64,000 nt of DNA from Manduca sexta (Eukaryota > Arthropoda > Insecta > Lepidoptera > Sphingidae), in the NCBI RefSeq assembly GCF_014839805.1, contig NC_051120.1:868001-932000 (forward strand), read 5' to 3'. Position numbers and translations under genes: made by a program. The notes under the pieces were generated by a model. The model was not told where the DNA came from. It made no database searches and saw only the letters and a list, made by a program, of their open reading frames with translations. This document shows positions 59,782 through 64,000 of this stretch, in pieces. The first letter of the stretch is position 1. Each line of letters opens with the position of its first letter.

Positions 59782-62035
59782 AACAACTACCTAGCAACTA
59801 CCTAGTTGGAAACAGTTATAACATAACAAAAAAACTTTATTATTCGATCCTAAAACATGAACACAATTACCATACGTTTCAATTGTTTGTTTTGTCGTGA
59901 ATTCTATAAATTCAAACTTAATACACAATTTTTTTTAAACCTTAACAAGTAACTAATACCTTTATACATACAATTAAACAACCAGACACTTCCTGTCAAA
60001 GCGACCCCCGATGACGCGGCACAGCGCGATCAATTTAAAAACATAAGCTCTTGCCGATGAAAGCTTACACGTTGATAAGGGTGGCTTACACGAAGCCGGC
60101 GGCTTGCGGCTGCCGGCTTCTACCCACCCTCGGCTTTAAACTTGTAGATATGCTGATAACGTACACGGATTATATGAATTTGGTATTAAAATATGTTCTG
60201 GTTAAATGTATGCTTAATTTGTTTTCCTTGAACTGATTTATATACATAAATAGTTTGTTTATTCCGTTAAAGTTAACTAATATTTTCACAAAATTGATTG
60301 GTGTATATAACATTATGTATAATTTTACTTTTACTTTATCTTTTGTATTTTATAGTTACTTTTTTTAGTTTGTAAATTAATTTCTGTAAAAAACAAAAAA
60401 GGAACTCAATCTGTGTGTCACTAGAGGAACTTGAATGTTAGGAACAAATTATTCCGAAAAATTATGTAGTTTAAGAAATTCATTTCTAACCAAAGTAATT
60501 TATTTTGTTATACGTTTAAGGTAACTTCCACAATTCTGTAAATGTGTCCGGATTAAATAAATAAAAAAAAAAACACCTCTAATTCAGAAAAAAGTTGCCA
60601 GCGAAATCACAAAAATAACAAACTTTTACGAATTAATAAAAATAGGCAGAAACCATTAGTCAGCCGCGAGAAGTAAAAAATTAAAAAAAAAAACAACCTC
60701 CAAGTACAGGGTGGCCGCTATCAAAAAAATCTTTTGAATTATACAAAAAAAGAAAACTGTCGCCGAAAGAGCACAGATTAAATTTTAAGGGCACTTTTTC
60801 TAAATTAATTAAGGGTGACGGCGGGAAAAAAATTAAATGTCAAAATTACAACAAGATTCGCCTTAATTATGTCCGCCGGGCACGTGGGGTGGCAACTAAT
60901 TACATTTTCTTAATTTGCAAAGTTTCCACTCGTTTGGATTGCATTTGGAGTTGTAGTAATTTTTTGTGCTCCCCACACCGTTGGTGTTGCGTTATGTTAT
61001 TTGATAAAGTTTTGAGTTAGTTGGTTAATTGTTTTTACGTTTTTTACATTTAATTGTTTTTTGGGTGGATTTTATGTTTTTTGTGTGATGTGATGGCGAC
61101 ATTGTAATTTTGATTTTACTTTTACACCGCTATGATATAAAGGCTAATTGGTTAATGGATATTACACTAACGAAGATACTATGAAATAGATATAACCAGC
61201 TTAGATCTTCATACTAGATAACTCAATACTGCAATTTCTTTAAGTAGAATCTAGAGGCAAACATCGGCTGTATTGAATCAATTTCTCTAGCATTGTCTAT
61301 TAAACTTAAGAAGCCCAAGAAAGTAAGCTATCTATAATTTATGAAATTGCAAATGATATTAAAACCTGTATGCTTAATTTTGGACTAACAATACGTCTCT
61401 TCTAATCTCGGTTGTTATGGAACGAGGTCCATAATCATAGAGGTCTTATTTACCATCTATGAACAACAGCGAAGAAGCTTCGTAGATAGGACAGCAGCGC
61501 TTTATTGCTTGGCGCAAACTGCCTCCATTAAAATTTTTATGCCAACTCCAAGTGATCCCGCTAAAGGGGTGTGTTTTTTCCACCGAGGACTCAGACGATT
61601 CACTTTATCGTTTTAATATCTCTTTGTCTTTAAAATTTGCAAATGAGTTTTTTTAATAACGCCAAATTTGTAGGCCGGAGTAATCCTTTGGAGATTTACG
61701 ACGCGTTCCAGATAATTAAATTGGTGTTTTTCTATTTAACCCTTTGTTTTTGTTTGGACTAGCTCTTGTTTAATTTAATTTGTTTTGTTTTGAATGTATG
61801 AGTTCCTAGTTTTGATAAAGCTGTATTTAGTATTGTATATTGTTGTAATTGTAATCGTTTTTGTATGATTGTGGGATATCTGTAATATTCCTGGTTTGAA
61901 TAACTCTAAATTAAAGCCAATGTAAAGTAGTCGAGTGCCAAAACTCTCGCTGGTTTAAAACTGTTTATTGACTTCACTCATTACGCCGGAAACTGGGTTA
62001 AAAAGATTTTAAATTTGAGAAAAGTGTTTGTAAAA
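59782..62035. other. Intron 2 section
   Basis: AT-rich with several A and T homopolymers (for example 60560-60575 and 60682-60694). One CG-rich islet near 60080-60130 (hairpin) and one at 60820-60890. No exon or known repeat. Confidence 0.4.
60079..60129. other. GC-rich interrupted hairpin
   Basis: GAAGCCGGC (60092-60100) pairs with GCCGGCTTC (60112-60120), and GGGTGG (60079-60084) can pair with CCACCC (60124-60129). It is a CG-dense spot in an AT-rich intron. No function is evident. Confidence 0.5.
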
Positions 62036-62245
62036 TAATACCAGCCCTGTATTACTACTGCGCACGGGCCTCCTCTACTACTGAGAGGGATTAAGCCTTA
62101 GTCCACCACGCTGGCCTAGTGTGGATTAGTAGACTTCACACACACAAAAAAATCGTATACATAATTTCTCAGGTATGCAGGTTTCCTCACGATATTTTCC
62201 TACACCGATAAAGCAAACGATAATTCACAAACAACACTCACATAA
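62036..62245 (-). repeat. SINE-A fragment, left arm of an inverted pair
   Basis: CCAGCCCTGTATTACTACTG, CCTCTACTACTGAGAGGGAT and CTGGCCTAGTGTGGATTAGT match SINE-A in reverse. The tRNA head is missing. It is followed at once by a palindrome (62233-62258) and a second copy in the opposite direction. Confidence 0.85.
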
Positions 62246-62258
62246 TTATGTGAGTGTT
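62233..62258. repeat. 26-bp perfect palindrome between inverted SINE-A copies
   Basis: AACACTCACATAA followed by its exact reverse complement, no loop. It sits between the minus-strand SINE-A (62036-62245) and the plus-strand fragment (62290-62395). Confidence 0.9.
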
Positions 62259-62289
62259 CATAAAATAAGTGTATTTTATTCCGTTTTTA

Positions 62290-62395
62290 ATATAATTCAA
62301 CCTACACTAGCCTAGCGTAGTGAGTTAAGGTTTAACTCTCTTAGTACTAAACTAGACCCGTTTGTAGCAGCGGGACAGGGAACAGGGCTTCTATA
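62290..62395 (+). repeat. SINE-A 3' fragment, right arm of an inverted pair
   Basis: ACTAGCCTAGCGTAGTGAGT, TCTTAGTACTAAACTAGACC and CAGCGGGACAGGGAACAGGG are a diverged + strand version of the SINE-A 3' third. It is more decayed than its minus-strand neighbour. Confidence 0.6.
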
Positions 62396-62974
62396 ATAAA
62401 TTTCTTACCACATACCATACTTTTAAATAAATACACCAATGAAAAACACAATTCCTCGTCTTTTAAAGTAACGCAAAAAATATCGCACAAATTGAGCAAA
62501 CACTGCGCCATTTCAAAAAACAGTTTTTGCATATCAATTGAACGCGTTGTCCGTTCGTGCGTTGTTTTTTTCCACGTCCATTAGTGTGGGCCATCGATCA
62601 CACGATTCCAATTTACCCATCGGCCACAAATTCTTCAAAACGACTGGCCGATCTCGTTCAGCGAAGATAAAAAACAAATTGCATTGTAGATTGTGAACGT
62701 TTCGACTATGTGTTTTTAACTCGCGGTTTAGGGTTTAAGGTTATTGTAATAATTGTTAATAAAACCACTGTGACGGATCACTATTATTTAATATGATATC
62801 TTATTTAAACTTAATGAACTACATTATTGTGGCTGCTCGCCGGCAGCCCGTGACAGGAAGAAGGAAGAGGAGGCGTGTTGCCACAAAAACAAATCAAATT
62901 ACATATTTAAAAATGTTACCCTAAACAAATATAAATGGACCCATTCAACAATAATGATTTGACTGAATATATGA
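62396..62974. other. Intron 2 section
   Basis: No exon, no recognised repeat. 62830-62880 is GC-richer (CTGCTCGCCGGCAGCCCGTG). Confidence 0.4.
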
Positions 62975-63222
62975 CTGTTTAGGTGGCATAGTTGTGTGGC
63001 ATGCGCGGTACGACCATTGCTTTGACGTTTCGAAACCTGGCTCGGGGAATAGTAATATTGGGTTTTGCTCAATATTAGCCCGGAGTCAATAAATTGTGCT
63101 GATATAGGGGATGCCTCGCCCTCTATCACATCACGGGACAGAGACACGCCAGAATGCGTGGGCATTAATTGCACCTTTGCCTATCTCTTCGGGAAAAAAA
63201 TATGTGTGTGTGTAGAAAGAAT
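62975..63222 (+). repeat. SINE-B, near full-length, diverged head
   Basis: GTGGCATAGTTGTGTGGCAT (A-box region), a damaged B box CGTTTCGAAACC, then TTAGCCCGGAGTC, CCCTCTATCACATCACGGGA and TGTGTGTGTGTAG. A minus-strand SINE-B tail follows at about 63243-63325. Confidence 0.8.
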
Positions 63223-63242
63223 AGAAAATATAGTATAATATG

Positions 63243-63325
63243 ACACACAAATTCTTGTCTTTTATCTCAGAAGGGATAGGTAGATGCGCATCTAGTACAC
63301 CCACTTCCCTTTCTATATAATAGTA
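63243..63325 (-). repeat. SINE-B 3' tail fragment
   Basis: CACACAAATTCTTGTCTTTT, CAGAAGGGATAGGTAGA and TACACCCACTTCCC resemble the tail of the copy at 10384-10640 in reverse. It is 20 bases from a + strand copy, making a second inverted SINE pair. Confidence 0.55.
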
Positions 63326-64000
63326 TATGTTTAAGACTCAATGGCTCCTAAGTGAACTATCGTATCAAAAAAAAATTCTTCACAATTTTTTTTTAAATGG
63401 CTTTCATAGTAAACAGTACCTAAACAGCGTAACGCTAAAAAAGTGAAGATCGGAATTTCTGATATGTTATTTTATTTAGAAGCCATCGAAGTGGTACGGC
63501 CATATTTTAGGCTTATGACTACTCTTTACCACATGAATACAACGACCGAGGTATGTTCCTTTACAGTAAGCCGATGGCAAATGACAGCTTGATGCGTTAT
63601 GAATGACGTGAGATGTGACGTAGAGAAATTGAAACCTGCCAAAAATGTTCGCAATTCAACGAGACATCAAATTGATTGCAATTAACAATGTTTTCTAATA
63701 CCGGATGGTATAAAGGCTGTCGGCTCATTGGCGCAGTCATCTCTCTAACGACCGTCGAAATACATTGTATATACCGTTATGTATGGTGTGGGGTACTAGA
63801 GAGAGCGGAAGCGTGTTGGAATTTAAGGTTAAAGTTAGGAGAGATAGCGGCAGCGTTTTTAAGCGAGTGACTTTAAAAACTGAGTGGAGGTTACAAGACA
63901 TTTAGTATTACTTCAAAAGGCTATGCTTGATTTCGGGAAGGAAACTAAATTGTATAACAAATTAACGATGTTTCAAGGAACTGTAAATCTTATTAAGGTA
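63326..64000. other. Right edge of window, intron 2
   Basis: No exon seen; the final homeodomain exon has not been reached. The open frame at 63676-63870 has no recognisable domain. Confidence 0.4.

Larger units (their letters stand above)
33957..64000 (+). other. HGTX: Intron 2 of HGTX, incomplete (more than 30 kb)
   Basis: The intron starts at GTAAGG after homeodomain residue K46 and continues past the right edge of the window. It holds a complete mariner, several SINEs, retroelement fragments and tandem duplications. Long introns rich in non-coding elements are usual for developmental homeobox genes. The intronic assignment assumes the final exon lies downstream on the same strand. Confidence 0.75.

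Noticed and set aside
33957..64000. Search for the third HGTX exon (VWFQNRR-coding)
   Set aside because: No TGGTTYCA core with a preceding splice acceptor in the right frame was seen by eye; a profile search would be decisive.
1..64000. CRISPR arrays, operons, phage or bacterial features
   Set aside because: None present; composition, introns and repeats are those of an insect nuclear genome.

Overview
The window is eukaryotic, AT-rich and gene-poor, and most probably comes from a moth or butterfly (Lepidoptera). Three things point there: an insect-type Nkx6/HGTX homeobox gene with very long introns, several families of tRNA-derived SINEs of the kind abundant in lepidopteran genomes, and a maT-type (DD37D) mariner transposon. 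The order is an inference from repeat style and protein similarity; no species can be named.

The only host gene I can support is an HGTX (NK6 homeobox) orthologue on the + strand. Its first coding exon (19315-19624, 103 codons plus one base) lies in a CpG-rich island and carries the GIDHILSRP eh1/TN-like motif and a tryptophan-rich block. Intron 1 is about 14.1 kb. The second coding exon (33757-33956) encodes the linker and homeodomain residues 1-46, then splices at a GT donor directly before the expected V-W-F-Q-N recognition-helix core. That last exon is not found in the remaining 30 kb, so the gene runs off the right edge with an intron 2 longer than 30 kb. Residues 1-170 of the protein are present.

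Layout: 1-18.9 kb is upstream intergenic DNA with SINE copies and one GC-rich 200-bp insert bounded by a perfect 21-bp direct repeat. 18.9-19.6 kb is the promoter/CpG island and exon 1. 19.6-33.8 kb is intron 1. 33.8-34.0 kb is the homeobox exon. 34.0-64.0 kb is intron 2, which holds an apparently intact mariner (50104-51410, minus-strand transposase of 346 codons), many SINE and retroelement fragments, a 146-bp tandem duplication, and a 72-bp near-perfect palindrome.

I found at least six interspersed repeat families, labelled SINE-A, SINE-B, SINE-C, repeat D, repeat E and repeat F. There is no CRISPR array, operon or bacterial feature, and no isolated functional tRNA or rRNA gene. I did not find a convincing new multi-gene system. 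The most unusual items are the palindrome at 59710-59781, the GC-rich insert at 3872-4071, the intact transposon, and a P3-type homeodomain site at 34496-34506 just downstream of the homeobox exon.
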